Assembly: GCA_963699085.1 (NCBI GenBank)
Contig: CAVOTH010000001.1
Span: 62,001-126,000, forward strand
Length of the DNA: 64,000 nucleotides
Source: Bog-756 sp963699085
GTDB taxonomy: Bacteria; Actinomycetota; Acidimicrobiia; Acidimicrobiales; RAAP-2
Reading direction: 5' to 3'
Shown: positions 8,846-17,304 of the stretch, in pieces
How the letters are laid out: every line of letters starts with the position of its first letter
Numbering within the stretch: the first letter of the stretch is position 1
Notes under the pieces: model-generated
What the model was told of the DNA's origin: nothing
What the model saw: the letters and a program-made list of their open reading frames with translations, nothing else
The model's database searches: none
Program-made: the position numbers and the translations under genes

Positions 8846-9160
8846 CCTGCCCGGACTGACCTGGCGGAGTGACCGGCGGGAGGATGGCGAGTGCCCGGAC
8901 TGGATGGGCAGTGATCGGCGACGATGACTGTGGTGACGGTTCCGGTCCCGCTGGTTTCGCACTCTGAATCGGTGACCAGCCCGGAGCGACTCATTCAGCT
9001 CGGGTCGCCGGTCCCACTTCCGCATAAGACCTGGTCAACCCACGAAACTGTAGCGATCCGTGCCGCCGGTGGCAGTCCGTCCGTCGCTCCCGTTTCCGGT
9101 CCCAGGGGGTGATCCCGGAGAAAGGTGGTGTTGCGCGCGGGCCCCACACGTGGTTTGCTA
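8846..9160. other. Upstream region of groEL
   Basis: A 315-bp non-coding stretch. A weak promoter may be TTGCGC at 9131-9136 with TTGCTA at 9155-9160 (18-bp spacing), placed directly before the CIRCE operator. I see no groES frame here. Confidence 0.35.
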
Positions 9161-9187
9161 TTAGCACTCGACACCTACGAGTGCTAA
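9161..9187 (+). promoter_or_regulatory. CIRCE operator (HrcA binding site)
   Basis: TTAGCACTC (9161-9169), a 9-base spacer and GAGTGCTAA (9179-9187) form a perfect CIRCE inverted repeat. HrcA binds this element to repress chaperonin genes until heat or misfolding stress. It sits 20 bp upstream of the groEL start, overlapping the expected transcription start region. Confidence 0.97.
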
Positions 9188-9207
9188 CGATCACGGAGGA
9201 ACACCTG

Positions 9208-10830
9208 ATGGCCAAGCTCATCACGTTCGACGAAGAGGCCCGCAGGGCCCTCGAGAGCGGCATGAACAAGCTCGCCGACGCGGTCCGCGTCACCCTCGGA
9301 CCCAAAGGCCGCAACGTCGTTCTGGACAAGAAGTGGGGCGCACCCACCATTACCAACGACGGTGTATCAATCGCCAAGGACATCGATCTGGAGGATCCGT
9401 TCGAACGGATCGGTGCTGAACTGGTGAAAGAAGTCGCCAAGAAGACCGACGATGTCGCCGGTGACGGCACCACCACGGCAACGGTCTTGGCGTGGGCCAT
9501 GGTCCACGAAGGACTGCGCAACGTCGCCGCAGGCGCCAACCCGATGTCCCTGAAGAAGGGCATCGAGGCTGGGGTCGAAGCCGCGGTGTCGTCGCTGCGT
9601 GGCATCGCCAAGGAGACCGACTCGAAGGGCCAGATCGCCCAGGTGGCCTCCATTTCGGCCGCTGACACCGAGATCGGCGAGATGATCTCCGAGGCCATCG
9701 ACAAGGTGGGCAAGGACGGGGTCATCACGGTCGAGGAGTCACAGACCTTCGGCATGGACATGGACCTGGTCGAGGGAATGCGCTTCGACAAGGGCTACAT
9801 CTCGCCGTACTTCGTCACGGATCCCGAGCGCATGGAGGCCGTCCTCGAGGACACCTACGTGCTGCTCGTGGGCTCGAAGATCACCGCCGTGCGCGACCTG
9901 CTCCCCGTCCTCGAGAAGATCATGCAGTCGGGCAAGCCGCTGGTGATCATCGCCGAGGACCTCGAGGGCGAGGCTCTGGCCACGCTGGTCGTCAACAAGA
10001 TCCGTGGCACGTTCCGCAGCGTCTCGGTCAAGGCCCCCGGGTTCGGCGAGCGCCGCAAGGCCATGCTCCAGGACATCGCCATCCTCACCGGCGGCCAGGT
10101 CGTCACCGAGGAGGTCGGCCTGAAGCTGGAGAACATCGGGCTCGACCTGCTCGGTACCGCACGCAAGGTCGTGGTGACCAAGGACGAGACCACCATCGTC
10201 GAGGGCGGCGGCAGCCATGATGAGGTCAAGGGCAGGATCGCCCAGATCAAGGCCGAGATCGAGAACACCGACTCCGACTACGACCGGGAGAAGCTCCAGG
10301 AGCGCCTGGCCAAGCTGTCGGGCGGCGTCGCCGTGATCAAGGTCGGGGCCGCCACCGAGGTGGAGCTCAAGGAGAAGAAGCACCGCATCGAAGATGCCGT
10401 CTCCACGACCAAGGCCGCCATCGAGGAGGGTGTGGTGCCCGGAGGTGGTGTCGCCCTTCTCCGCTCGCAGACCGCCGTACTCGAGGCCGCCGAGAAGCTC
10501 GAGGGTGACGAGGCCACCGGTGCCCGCATCGTGGCCCGGGCCGTCGAGGAGCCACTGAAGCAGATCGCCGTCAACGCCGGTCTCGAGGGTGGCGTCATCG
10601 TCGACAAGGTCCGCAACTTGAAGAAGCCGTCGGAGGGCCTCAACGCCGCCACCGGTGAGTACGTGGACATGTTCAAGGAGGGTGTGATCGACGCCGTCAA
10701 GGTGACCCGCTCGGCCCTGCAGAACGCCGCATCGATCGCCGCACTGTTCCTGACGACCGAGGCGGTCATCGTGGACAAGCCCGAAGAGGGCGGGTCCGGG
10801 ATGCCCGGCGGGGGCATGGACGACTTCTAG
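9208..10830 (+). CDS. groEL: 60-kDa chaperonin GroEL
   Basis: A 540-residue type I chaperonin that folds proteins in an ATP-driven tetradecamer with GroES. Hallmarks: VTLGPKGRNVVL near the N-terminus, DVAGDGTTTATVLA (nucleotide binding), AAVEEG-like segment, and the GGSGMPGGGMDDF tail. ATG 9208 has GGAGG at 9195-9199 and starts with MAKLITFDEEAR, the conserved N-terminus; the longer frame from 9109 runs through the CIRCE site and is not used. No groES precedes it, so this is a stand-alone chaperonin copy as found in many actinobacteria. HrcA/CIRCE control is seen directly. Confidence 0.97.
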   Translation: MAKLITFDEEARRALESGMNKLADAVRVTLGPKGRNVVLDKKWGAPTITNDGVSIAKDIDLEDPFERIGAELVKEVAKKTDDVAGDGTTTATVLAWAMVHEGLRNVAAGANPMSLKKGIEAGVEAAVSSLRGIAKETDSKGQIAQVASISAADTEIGEMISEAIDKVGKDGVITVEESQTFGMDMDLVEGMRFDKGYISPYFVTDPERMEAVLEDTYVLLVGSKITAVRDLLPVLEKIMQSGKPLVIIAEDLEGEALATLVVNKIRGTFRSVSVKAPGFGERRKAMLQDIAILTGGQVVTEEVGLKLENIGLDLLGTARKVVVTKDETTIVEGGGSHDEVKGRIAQIKAEIENTDSDYDREKLQERLAKLSGGVAVIKVGAATEVELKEKKHRIEDAVSTTKAAIEEGVVPGGGVALLRSQTAVLEAAEKLEGDEATGARIVARAVEEPLKQIAVNAGLEGGVIVDKVRNLKKPSEGLNAATGEYVDMFKEGVIDAVKVTRSALQNAASIAALFLTTEAVIVDKPEEGGSGMPGGGMDDF

Positions 10831-10881
10831 TCCGCCGCTCCCCCGTGGGTCACACGGTGTGATCCCCGAGCTTGAATCAGA

Positions 10882-10910
10882 CGATGGGCGCCCCAGTGGG
10901 GCGCCCATCG
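10882..10910 (+). terminator. Strong hairpin after groEL (probable terminator)
   Basis: A perfect 13-bp stem, CGATGGGCGCCCC (10882-10894) and its complement (10898-10910), with a 3-base AGT loop. It lies 52 bp after the groEL stop and before hemQ. There is only a weak T-rich tail, so efficient intrinsic termination is likely but not certain. Confidence 0.75.
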
Positions 10911-10933
10911 TGCTGTTCCCTAGACTGGCGTCC

Positions 10934-11650
10934 GTGACCGAGCCCGTCGTACCCTCCATCGGCTGGGGTGTTCTCCACCTCTTCTGCAAGCTCACCGACA
11001 CCCACTCAGGGGATTCGTCGCCCCGCTGCGACTCCGAGGCGGTGGTCCGGGCCGTGAAGGACGCCCAGGCCGACGAGGTGCAGGTGGTGACGGTGGCCAT
11101 GCTCGGCCACAAGGCCGACATCGGTGTGATGGCATTGGGTCCCGACCTGTGGCGGCTGCGCCGGCTCCAGTCCGATCTGCAGGCCGCCGGCCTCGTCGTC
11201 GTCGACTCCTACGTCTCACTGACCGAGGTGTCCGAGTACGCGGCCGGGGTGCCCGACGAGATGAAGCAGATGCGTCTGTACCCCACACTCCCGCCCGAGG
11301 GGAAGCCGGCCTTCTGCTTCTATCCGATGTCGAAGCGGCGGGGCGACGTCGAAGGGTCGAACTGGTTCACCATGCCCTTCGACGAGCGAAAGGACATGAT
11401 GTACGCCCACGGAGCAGTAGGGCGGAAGTTCGCCGGGCGCATCCTCCAGGTCATCACCGGCTCGACCGGCATCGACGACTGGGAGTGGGGGGTCACCCTG
11501 TTCGGCGTCCACCCCGACGACCTGAAGGAGTGCGTGTACACCATGCGCTTCGACGAGGGCTCGGCCCGCTTCGCCGAGTTCGGCCCCTTCCTGACCGGCA
11601 TGGTCGCGCCGGTCGAGGACGTCCTGGCCCAACTCCTACCCCAGGGCTGA
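10934..11650 (+). CDS. hemQ: Coproheme decarboxylase HemQ (chlorite dismutase family)
   Basis: A 238-residue protein of the chlorite-dismutase fold. It carries Y130 in CFYPMSKRR, matching the catalytic tyrosine of actinobacterial HemQ, and H159 in MYAHGAVGRKF, matching the proximal haem ligand. HemQ converts Fe-coproporphyrin III to haem b with peroxide, the last step of the Gram-positive haem pathway. GTG 10934 gives the conserved start (TEPVVPSIGWGVLHLF) and lies after the groEL terminator; a frame from 10859 would run through the hairpin. It is followed 8 bp later by larE. Confidence 0.88.
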   Translation: MTEPVVPSIGWGVLHLFCKLTDTHSGDSSPRCDSEAVVRAVKDAQADEVQVVTVAMLGHKADIGVMALGPDLWRLRRLQSDLQAAGLVVVDSYVSLTEVSEYAAGVPDEMKQMRLYPTLPPEGKPAFCFYPMSKRRGDVEGSNWFTMPFDERKDMMYAHGAVGRKFAGRILQVITGSTGIDDWEWGVTLFGVHPDDLKECVYTMRFDEGSARFAEFGPFLTGMVAPVEDVLAQLLPQG

Positions 11651-11658
11651 GGGCAGCC

Positions 11659-12588
11659 GTGACCGACCTCGCCGCCCGTACCGGACTCCCGGGATCTGAT
11701 CTCTCGGCCAACGGCCCCGACCTGGCCGATATCGATGCCCTGCGATCTGAGTTCCGGTCGCTGGGCGATGTGGTCGTGGCCTTCAGCGGCGGCGCCGACT
11801 CCGCCTTCCTGGCCCGGGTCGCCACCGACACACTCGGGGCCGGGCGGGTACTCTGCGTGACGGCGGTCTCGCCGTCGCTCGCCCCCGAGGAGTTCGACGA
11901 CTGCCGGGCCCTGGCCGCCGAATGGGACCTCCGCCATGTCGAGGTGACCACCGACGAGCTGGCCGACCCGTCCTATGCCGCCAACGACGGCAGTCGGTGC
12001 TACCACTGCAAGTCGTCGCTGATGGCCGCTCTCGGTCCGGTCATCGCCGCCGCCGGCTCCGGCGCCACCGTGGTACTCGGAGTCAATCTCGACGACCTGG
12101 CCGACCACCGTCCCGGCCAGGCCGCCGCCGCCGAGCGAGGTGCGGTCTTCCCCCTGGTGGCGGCCGGGTTCACCAAGGCAGACGTCAGGGCCTGGTCTCG
12201 TCGGCTGGGCCTGCGGACGTGGGACAAACCGGCGGCCGCCTGCCTGGCCTCCCGGGTGCCCTACGGTACGCGGGTGACCTTCGCCACCCTCGACTCCGTG
12301 GCCCGGGCCGAGTCGGGACTCCGTGCCCTGGGGTTCCGCCAGCTGCGGGTCCGCCACTACGGCGACACCGCCCGCATCGAGGTGCCCGCCGACGAGCTGG
12401 CCACCGTGGTCGAGCAGCGGGATGCGGTCTGCGACGCGGTCCATTCCGCCGGCTACCGCTACGTCACACTCGACCTGGACGGATTCCGTTCGGGCAATCT
12501 CAACGACTCGCTCGGGGCGACCACCCCCGAGGGCCCGTCCACCGGGAGCACACTCACCACCATCGACGGCATGGAAGGCGACAAATGA
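11659..12588 (+). CDS. larE: ATP-dependent sulfur transferase LarE (nickel-pincer cofactor synthesis)
   Basis: A 309-residue PP-loop enzyme with FSGGADSAFLA (S43-S48) that adenylates the cofactor precursor and inserts sulfur. Three cysteines are visible: C114 and C117 (RCYHCK) and C195 (AACLASRVPYG). A three-cysteine set is the pattern of LarE proteins thought to use an iron-sulfur cluster rather than sacrificing one cysteine; that assignment is inference. Its partners larB and larC lie about 11 kb away on the other strand, and no larA racemase is in the window. GTG 11659 begins 8 bp after hemQ. It overlaps the NIL gene by ATGA. Confidence 0.88.
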   Translation: MTDLAARTGLPGSDLSANGPDLADIDALRSEFRSLGDVVVAFSGGADSAFLARVATDTLGAGRVLCVTAVSPSLAPEEFDDCRALAAEWDLRHVEVTTDELADPSYAANDGSRCYHCKSSLMAALGPVIAAAGSGATVVLGVNLDDLADHRPGQAAAAERGAVFPLVAAGFTKADVRAWSRRLGLRTWDKPAAACLASRVPYGTRVTFATLDSVARAESGLRALGFRQLRVRHYGDTARIEVPADELATVVEQRDAVCDAVHSAGYRYVTLDLDGFRSGNLNDSLGATTPEGPSTGSTLTTIDGMEGDK

Positions 12589-12824
12589 TCGGAGTCCGGG
12601 TCAAGCTGACCTTTCCTGAGGAGTTGGTGCGTGAGCCGGTTATCGCCCGGATGACCGCCGAGTATCCCGTGGTCCCCAACATCCGCAGGGCCGACGTCGG
12701 CGAGCAGGGTGGGTGGATCGTGTGCGAGCTGGACGGTGACGCCTCGGTGGTCGACGACGCCCTCGCCTGGCTGCGGGCCGAGGGAGTCCAGGTCGACCTC
12801 CTCGGCGACATCGTCGAAAGCTGA
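12585..12824 (+). CDS. NIL-domain protein, translationally coupled to larE
   Basis: A 79-residue single-domain protein with the NIL/ACT-like ferredoxin fold (RVKLTFPEELVREPVI, then IVCELDG, then LRAEGVQVDLLG). NIL domains occur at the C-terminus of the methionine ABC ATPase MetN and in small proteins linked to sulfur metabolism. Its ATG overlaps the larE stop (ATGA, 12585-12588), which argues for a shared pathway, possibly sulfur delivery to LarE; that link is inference. No cysteines that would bind a cluster of its own beyond one in the CELDG strand. Confidence 0.75.
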   Translation: MIGVRVKLTFPEELVREPVIARMTAEYPVVPNIRRADVGEQGGWIVCELDGDASVVDDALAWLRAEGVQVDLLGDIVES

Positions 12825-12832
12825 TCCTGTCC

Positions 12833-13669
12833 ATGACCAGTGACGGTCTCCCTGGAGATCCCGACCCGTTCGCCGCCAACCGGCTTTGGTGGGACAGCGC
12901 CGTGCCCGTCCACCTGGCCTCCGACTTCTACGACGTGGAGGGCTGGCTGGCCGAGGGGCGTGGCCCGCGGCCTCGCGAAGTGGCGGTGCTCGGGGACGTC
13001 AGCGGACTCGACCTGGTCCACCTGCAGTGCCATTTCGGCAAGGACACCCTGTCATGGGCCCGGGCCGGCGCCCGGGTCACCGGGCTCGACTTCTCGGAGG
13101 CGGCCATCGCCGCCGCCCGGGACCTGGCCGACCGCGCCGGTCTGGGCGATCGAGCCGACTTCGTGTGTGCCCCGGTGGCCGACGCCGTCGAAGCGCTGGG
13201 TGGGCGTACCTTCGACGTGGTCTACGTGAGCCTGGGTGCCCTGTGCTGGCTCCCGGACATCGGCGAGTGGGCCGGGCAGGTGGCCGGGCTGCTGCGACCG
13301 GGCGGGCGGCTGTTCGTCCACGAGGTCCACCCGGTGAGCATGGCGCTGGCCGACGACAGCCTGACCATCGTGTACCCCTACTTCGAGGAAGTCACCCCAT
13401 ACCGGGATGCCGAGGCCGGCACCTACGCCGACCCGACGGCCACGGACGCGCTGCCGGGAGATCCGACCTTCGGCTGGAACCATGGGATCGGCGAGATCCT
13501 CGGGGCACTCCTCGACGTGGGCATCCGGATCGACCGGCTTGACGAGCACGACTGGACCAGCTTCCAGCGCTTTCCGTGGCTCATCGAGACCGGCGAAGAG
13601 GAGTTCGTCACACCGGAGGGGACCATCCGGGTCCCTCTTTCGTTTACGCTGCTCGCCAGCCGGACCTGA
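12833..13669 (+). CDS. Class I SAM-dependent methyltransferase
   Basis: A 278-residue Rossmann methyltransferase. The SAM-binding region reads LDLVHLQCHFGKDTLSWA (motif I variant) followed by ARVTGLDFSE (acidic D end of beta-2), and the motif IV strand is FDVVYVSLGALCWLPD. The long C-terminal part (PYFEEVTPYRD onwards) is typical of a family of uncharacterised small-molecule methyltransferases. It starts 8 bp after the NIL gene and could be in the same operon as hemQ-larE. Substrate not predictable. Confidence 0.8.
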   Translation: MTSDGLPGDPDPFAANRLWWDSAVPVHLASDFYDVEGWLAEGRGPRPREVAVLGDVSGLDLVHLQCHFGKDTLSWARAGARVTGLDFSEAAIAAARDLADRAGLGDRADFVCAPVADAVEALGGRTFDVVYVSLGALCWLPDIGEWAGQVAGLLRPGGRLFVHEVHPVSMALADDSLTIVYPYFEEVTPYRDAEAGTYADPTATDALPGDPTFGWNHGIGEILGALLDVGIRIDRLDEHDWTSFQRFPWLIETGEEEFVTPEGTIRVPLSFTLLASRT

Positions 13670-13730
13670 TCCCGGTCAGGCCTGTTCCGGCGGGCCCAAT
13701 CCTAGGCACGCCCGATCCAGGCAGGCCTGG

Positions 13731-13889
13731 TCAGGCCGGGGGGTCGTCCGGGTTGCGCACCGTCCAGCCCGCGCCCGACACCTTCCGAGGCTCATAGAAG
13801 AGGCAGCCTTCGGGACAGGCGAACGGAAGTTGCTCGTTCGCTCCCACCCGGCACTTCTCGAGCTTCTCCTCGCGCGTGGTGGTCTGCAT
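13731..13889 (-). CDS. Small cysteine-containing conserved protein
   Basis: A 52-residue protein with Cys13 and then CPEGCLFYEPR (Cys25, Cys29). The spaced cysteines suggest zinc or cluster binding. I believe similar short proteins with the NEQLPFACPEGCLFYE core recur in actinobacteria, which makes it likely to be real rather than a chance frame. It is convergent with the methyltransferase and divergent from the Nudix gene. ATG 13889 is the only sensible start; no strong ribosome site is seen. Confidence 0.55.
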   Translation of the reverse strand: MQTTTREEKLEKCRVGANEQLPFACPEGCLFYEPRKVSGAGWTVRNPDDPPA

Positions 13890-13979
13890 GATGTAATGAC
13901 GACAGTCATCGAGAACGGCCACGACCCATTCTGCCCGAAGCTGGTCGGTCTGCGGGGTCAGTGGGGTAGCGTCGGTCCT

Positions 13980-14705
13980 GTGGTTCCCACTTCTTCCGCC
14001 GACGGGGCCCCTGGTGACGCCCCCACCGTGAAGCAGCTGCTGCGCTGGAGCGAAGCACTGTCCGGCATCGCCCGGACCGGGCTCGGGTTCACCGAGTCGC
14101 TCTACGAACAGGAGCGTTTCGAGGAGATCCTGCACGTCGCGGCCGACATCCGGGCCGCGATCGACGGCAACGAGGGCGCCGAGGACGTCGACGGGGTCGT
14201 CAACGACTGGCTGACGTCGGTGGGCAAGGGCGTCCCGGGCTACGTGACCCCGAAGGTCGCCGTCGGGGCCGCCGTGGGCAATGACAAAGGGGAGATGCTC
14301 CTGGTCCAACGGGCCGATTCCGGCATCTGGCTCTACCCGACCGGCTGGGCCGACGTCGGCTATTCGGCAGCTGAGGTGGTGGTGAAGGAGGTCCTGGAGG
14401 AGACCGGCATCGAGGTCGAGGTGGTCCGTTTGATCGCCGTTCTCGACGGTCTTCGGGTGGGGATGAGTCGCATCCCGCTGTACTCGCTGGTCTTCCAGTG
14501 CCGCCCCATCGGCGGTGTGCTCAAGGCCCATCCGCTCGAGTGTGCCGACGTGGGCTGGTTCCCGATGGATGCACTGCCGTTGCCGCTGGCAGGGGCCGAG
14601 CGCTGGGGGGACCACGTGTTCTCCGCTCTGCGTGGCGACCCCATCGAGGTGCTGTATGACTCAGTTCGCTCGCCCGTCTGGCGGGGCGACCCCGACAAGG
14701 TCTAG
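13980..14705 (+). CDS. Nudix hydrolase with N-terminal Nudix_N domain (YjhB-like)
   Basis: The N-terminal helices (LLRWSEALSGIARTGLGF) match the accessory domain of YjhB-type Nudix enzymes; the catalytic domain follows from YVTPKVAVGAAV. The Nudix box reads GWADVGYSAAEVVVKEV plus LEETGI: the REUXEEXGU part is KEVLEETGI and the first Glu is Tyr, changes that are normal in this subgroup. It probably hydrolyses ADP-ribose-like or capped nucleotide substrates. I prefer GTG 13980 (241 residues); ATG 13896 is an alternative that adds 28 residues and would nearly touch the divergent small gene. Confidence 0.8.
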   Translation: MVPTSSADGAPGDAPTVKQLLRWSEALSGIARTGLGFTESLYEQERFEEILHVAADIRAAIDGNEGAEDVDGVVNDWLTSVGKGVPGYVTPKVAVGAAVGNDKGEMLLVQRADSGIWLYPTGWADVGYSAAEVVVKEVLEETGIEVEVVRLIAVLDGLRVGMSRIPLYSLVFQCRPIGGVLKAHPLECADVGWFPMDALPLPLAGAERWGDHVFSALRGDPIEVLYDSVRSPVWRGDPDKV

Positions 14706-14716
14706 ACGACGCCGAC

Positions 14717-15170
14717 ATGCCCGTCGAAGTCTACGAAGCAACCGAGGTCACGGACGAGTTGGTCGAGGCGTTCGCCCGTCTGATCCCCCAGCTGTCGTCT
14801 TCGTCCGAACCGACGAGCCGAATCGAACTCGCCGAGATCACGTCATCGGAAGCCGACACCTTGCTCATGGCGCGGGACGGCCAGGGTCAAATCGTGGGGT
14901 CGCTGACCTTGGCGGTGTTCCGCATCCCGACCGGAGTGCCGCGCGTGGATCGAGGACGTGGTGGTCGACGACTCTCCGCGAGGCGCCGGCATCGGCGAGG
15001 CGCTGGTGGATGCGGCAGTCGAGCGTGCCCGATCATTGGGCGCCAAGACGGTGGACCTCACGTCCCGTCCGAGCCGCGAGGCGGCCAACCGGCTGTATGT
15101 GCGGTTGGGCTTCGTCGCCCGCAGTACCAACGTCTACCGCCGATCGCTGGAAGTCCCGACCGAAGGCTGA
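14717..15170 (+). pseudogene. GNAT N-acetyltransferase, interrupted by a +1 frameshift
   Basis: The first half (14717 to about 14940: MPVEVYEATEV... QIVGSLTLAVFRIPTGV) and second half (RAWIEDVVVDDSPRG, GIGEALVDAAVERA, REAANRLYVRLGF, ending at 15170) are two parts of one acetyltransferase in adjacent frames. Removing one base from the CC at 14939-14940 joins them into an ordinary ~150-residue GNAT protein with the acetyl-CoA loop RGAGIGE. Either a sequencing insertion or a recent pseudogene. It begins 11 bp after the Nudix gene. Substrate unknown; YhbS/RimI-like small-molecule or protein N-acetylation is typical. Confidence 0.75.
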
Positions 15171-15671
15171 CAGCCCGGGCGTCCACGCCGTATTCGCCGG
15201 TGTCGGGGCACCGGCGGCTGTTCCGGGGCCATTTCCGCCCAGCTACTCGGGCCGTCGGGCCGTCGGCCCAGGTCGCAGATGGCGCGCCTAGGCCGACTGA
15301 CGGCTCTGGAATCCGACGGGGCCGACCGAGCCGGTACGGCGCCCGGCCACACGCGTACCGATGGCGATCAGCACCTCACCCACGGCGACCCGGACGCGCG
15401 CGGTGCGGCGGGTCCGGACGGGCCGCCTCGAATGGCGGTGCCGGGCCTTTTCGATTCGCCGACGCTCGATGACACTGTCGTCCGCAATTTGATGAAGTAG
15501 TTGGGGATGCATGGAAATGCTTTCGGGGAGTCGCCGAACGATGCGTCCGACGGAGGGGTGTGTGCTGCAGTGGCGGGGTGCAGGAGTGCACCGAGGGCTG
15601 GCGACAATCAGCTCCGAAGCGGAGGGATCGCAGGGGTGGCCCGATACGGGCCGACAGTGACCTCGCTCAGG
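15171..15671. other. Gene-poor region, 501 bp
   Basis: Short open frames on both strands have no family similarity and overlap one another, which is normal for GC-rich non-coding DNA. I see no hairpin with a T-tract, no repeat and no RNA gene. Confidence 0.35.
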
Positions 15672-15752
15672 TCAGGCGGTTCGGGATGATGCCCGACACA
15701 CGGCCATGCCGATGGGATTGCCGCTCATGGCGCAGTTGATCGCGTTCTTCAT
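15672..15752 (-). CDS. Candidate small protein, 26 residues
   Basis: A short frame starting MKNAINCAMSGNPIG with a good ribosome site (GAGGAG, 7 bases before the ATG) inside an otherwise empty 1.1-kb region. It contains two cysteines (positions 7 and 19). It is too short for family assignment; size and context would suit a leader or signalling peptide, but there is no adjacent modification or transport gene. Real translation is only suggested by the ribosome site. Confidence 0.3.
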   Translation of the reverse strand: MKNAINCAMSGNPIGMAVCRASSRTA

Positions 15753-16320
15753 CGGGCATCTCCTCTCGTGGCTGGCGTGTTGTCCGAAGCATCACTGTAC
15801 CAAGCGATCCTCGTTCTGAGAAGGGGGTAATTCGCGGAAATCACAAACTGCGCACGTATAGCCCGATGGCGAACAACCGCCGAACAACGGCACTGAGTGA
15901 TCCTCGAAGCGCGCCGACGTGACACCTGGGGCTCAGCTGCCGAAGGGCTCCTCGAGGAGTGTCGGTCGGTGACTGAATAGGCCGTGCCTTCGGCGTATCC
16001 CAACAGTTGGCCAGCCGCTTCGTGAAGAGCCGCCTGGTCGACGCCGGCGACTGACTACCCGCCGTATTCGAGGACGCACTCGACACATCGGATTGACCCA
16101 CCATCGAGCAGATTCCTCAAGGCCTCACATCCGGGAATCAGCCGCCGGTGCATTCCAATATCGCTACAGGTGTTGCGCAAATTGGATACGGCGGGTACCT
16201 TACGGCGCCGGGTCCGTCGAGCAGAAGGTCCCGCCACCTTATGCTCCGGACCCGGCAGACTTCCCTTCCAACGACTCAGATTGCCACCGCCACCAGGTAA
16301 AACAGTGATGCCCTGATCGG
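15753..16320. other. Gene-poor region, 568 bp
   Basis: Base composition is slightly lower in GC than the flanks and no frame shows recognisable similarity. A minus-strand frame ending at 16055 has a short Cys-containing end (GGSIRCVECVLEYGG) but no credible start. No RNA gene or repeat is seen. Confidence 0.3.
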
Positions 16321-16737
16321 TCACCGGTTGGCGTCGTTGCCGAGCCACTGGCCGGCGATCAGCGACAGGAACTCGGGCTGGGAGCGGAAGCCGAGGCCTG
16401 CGTAGAACCTGCCGGCGTCATCGGTCTGCAATCCGATGTGCTGGCCGGGGACCTGGTCCACCAGGAACCGCACCATCTGCGACCCGATTCCCCGTCGACG
16501 GTGAGACGAGGCTGTCCATACGTCGAGCAGGTAGGCGTTGCACACTCCGTCCGAGAGCAGGCGCGCCGTGCCGACGACCCTTGAGCCGTCACGGACGAAC
16601 GCCACGTGCTGTGACTGGTCGAACGACCGTCGGAGCGCCTTCGCCGATCGTCCGTTGTCGAAGTCATCAGCGTCGAGGTCCGCTTTCAGCTGCTCCCAGT
16701 CGATGCCCGCCGTCGTGCCGTCGATCTCGAGGCTCAT
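16321..16737 (-). CDS. GNAT family N-acetyltransferase
   Basis: A 138-residue single-domain acetyltransferase. The acetyl-CoA pyrophosphate loop is RRRGIGSQMV, preceded by the beta-4 strand YLLDVWTASSH and followed by GLQTDDAGRFYAGLGF, the usual C-terminal substrate/CoA region. ATG 16737 is chosen because the frame upstream of it has no similarity. It is divergent from another GNAT gene (16851), from which it differs clearly, so they are not a recent duplication. Substrate unknown. Confidence 0.82.
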   Translation of the reverse strand: MSLEIDGTTAGIDWEQLKADLDADDFDNGRSAKALRRSFDQSQHVAFVRDGSRVVGTARLLSDGVCNAYLLDVWTASSHRRRGIGSQMVRFLVDQVPGQHIGLQTDDAGRFYAGLGFRSQPEFLSLIAGQWLGNDANR

Positions 16738-16850
16738 GGGAAGAGCATGCCCACCTGCGATCGACTTGTCGATCGCCGCGGTCAGTCGTCCAGCAGACCG
16801 CACCCCACCACGGACCAGGACGCCATCACCGTGGATGCGACAATGACCAG

Positions 16851-17267
16851 GTGGAGATCGGGGAGCTGGACGGAAGCCATCGGCTCGAGGCTGTTGCGCT
16901 GTGGAAGCGGTCAGGACTGACCCGACCGTGGAACCCGCCTGACGAGGACTTCGATCGGGCGGTCGCCGGTCCAGGTTCTGCCGTGCTCGGGGCATTCGAC
17001 GGCGATCGCCTGGTGGCGACGGCCATGGTCGGCCACGACGGACACCGGGGCTGGGTGTACTACGTGGCTGTCGACCCCGACGTCCAGGCCACCGGGATCG
17101 GGCGGGCGGTGATGGATGCGGCCGAGGTCTGGGTTCGGGATGCCGGGATGCCGAAGATCCAGCTGATGGTGCGGCCGACCAATACCGCGGCGCTCGGTTT
17201 CTACGACGCCATCGGTTTCAACGTCGAGGACACGGTCGTCCTGTCCCGATGGCTGGACAAGCCGTGA
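16851..17267 (+). CDS. GNAT family acetyltransferase (YpeA-like)
   Basis: A 138-residue acetyltransferase with GWVYYVAVDPDVQATGIG (beta-4 to CoA loop) and RPTNTAALGFYDAIGF at the C-terminus. The sequence pattern LWKRSGLTRPWNPPDEDF near the start is characteristic of the YpeA group, whose substrate is not established. GTG 16851 is the only start that gives the conserved N-terminus. It is convergent with the isochorismatase gene. Confidence 0.83.
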   Translation: MEIGELDGSHRLEAVALWKRSGLTRPWNPPDEDFDRAVAGPGSAVLGAFDGDRLVATAMVGHDGHRGWVYYVAVDPDVQATGIGRAVMDAAEVWVRDAGMPKIQLMVRPTNTAALGFYDAIGFNVEDTVVLSRWLDKP

Positions 17268-17304
17268 CCGCCCAGGCCCGCCCTATGCGTGCGCACGCGG
17301 CCGA

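Noticed and set aside
9739..11121. Long minus-strand open frame (460 codons) opposite groEL
   Set aside because: Its sequence is a shadow of the strongly conserved groEL gene; long antisense frames are normal in high-GC DNA and it shows no family similarity.
13660..13740. Terminator in the GC-rich region between convergent genes (CCAGGCAGGCCTGG)
   Set aside because: Only a 6-bp stem with a 2-base loop and no T-rich tail.
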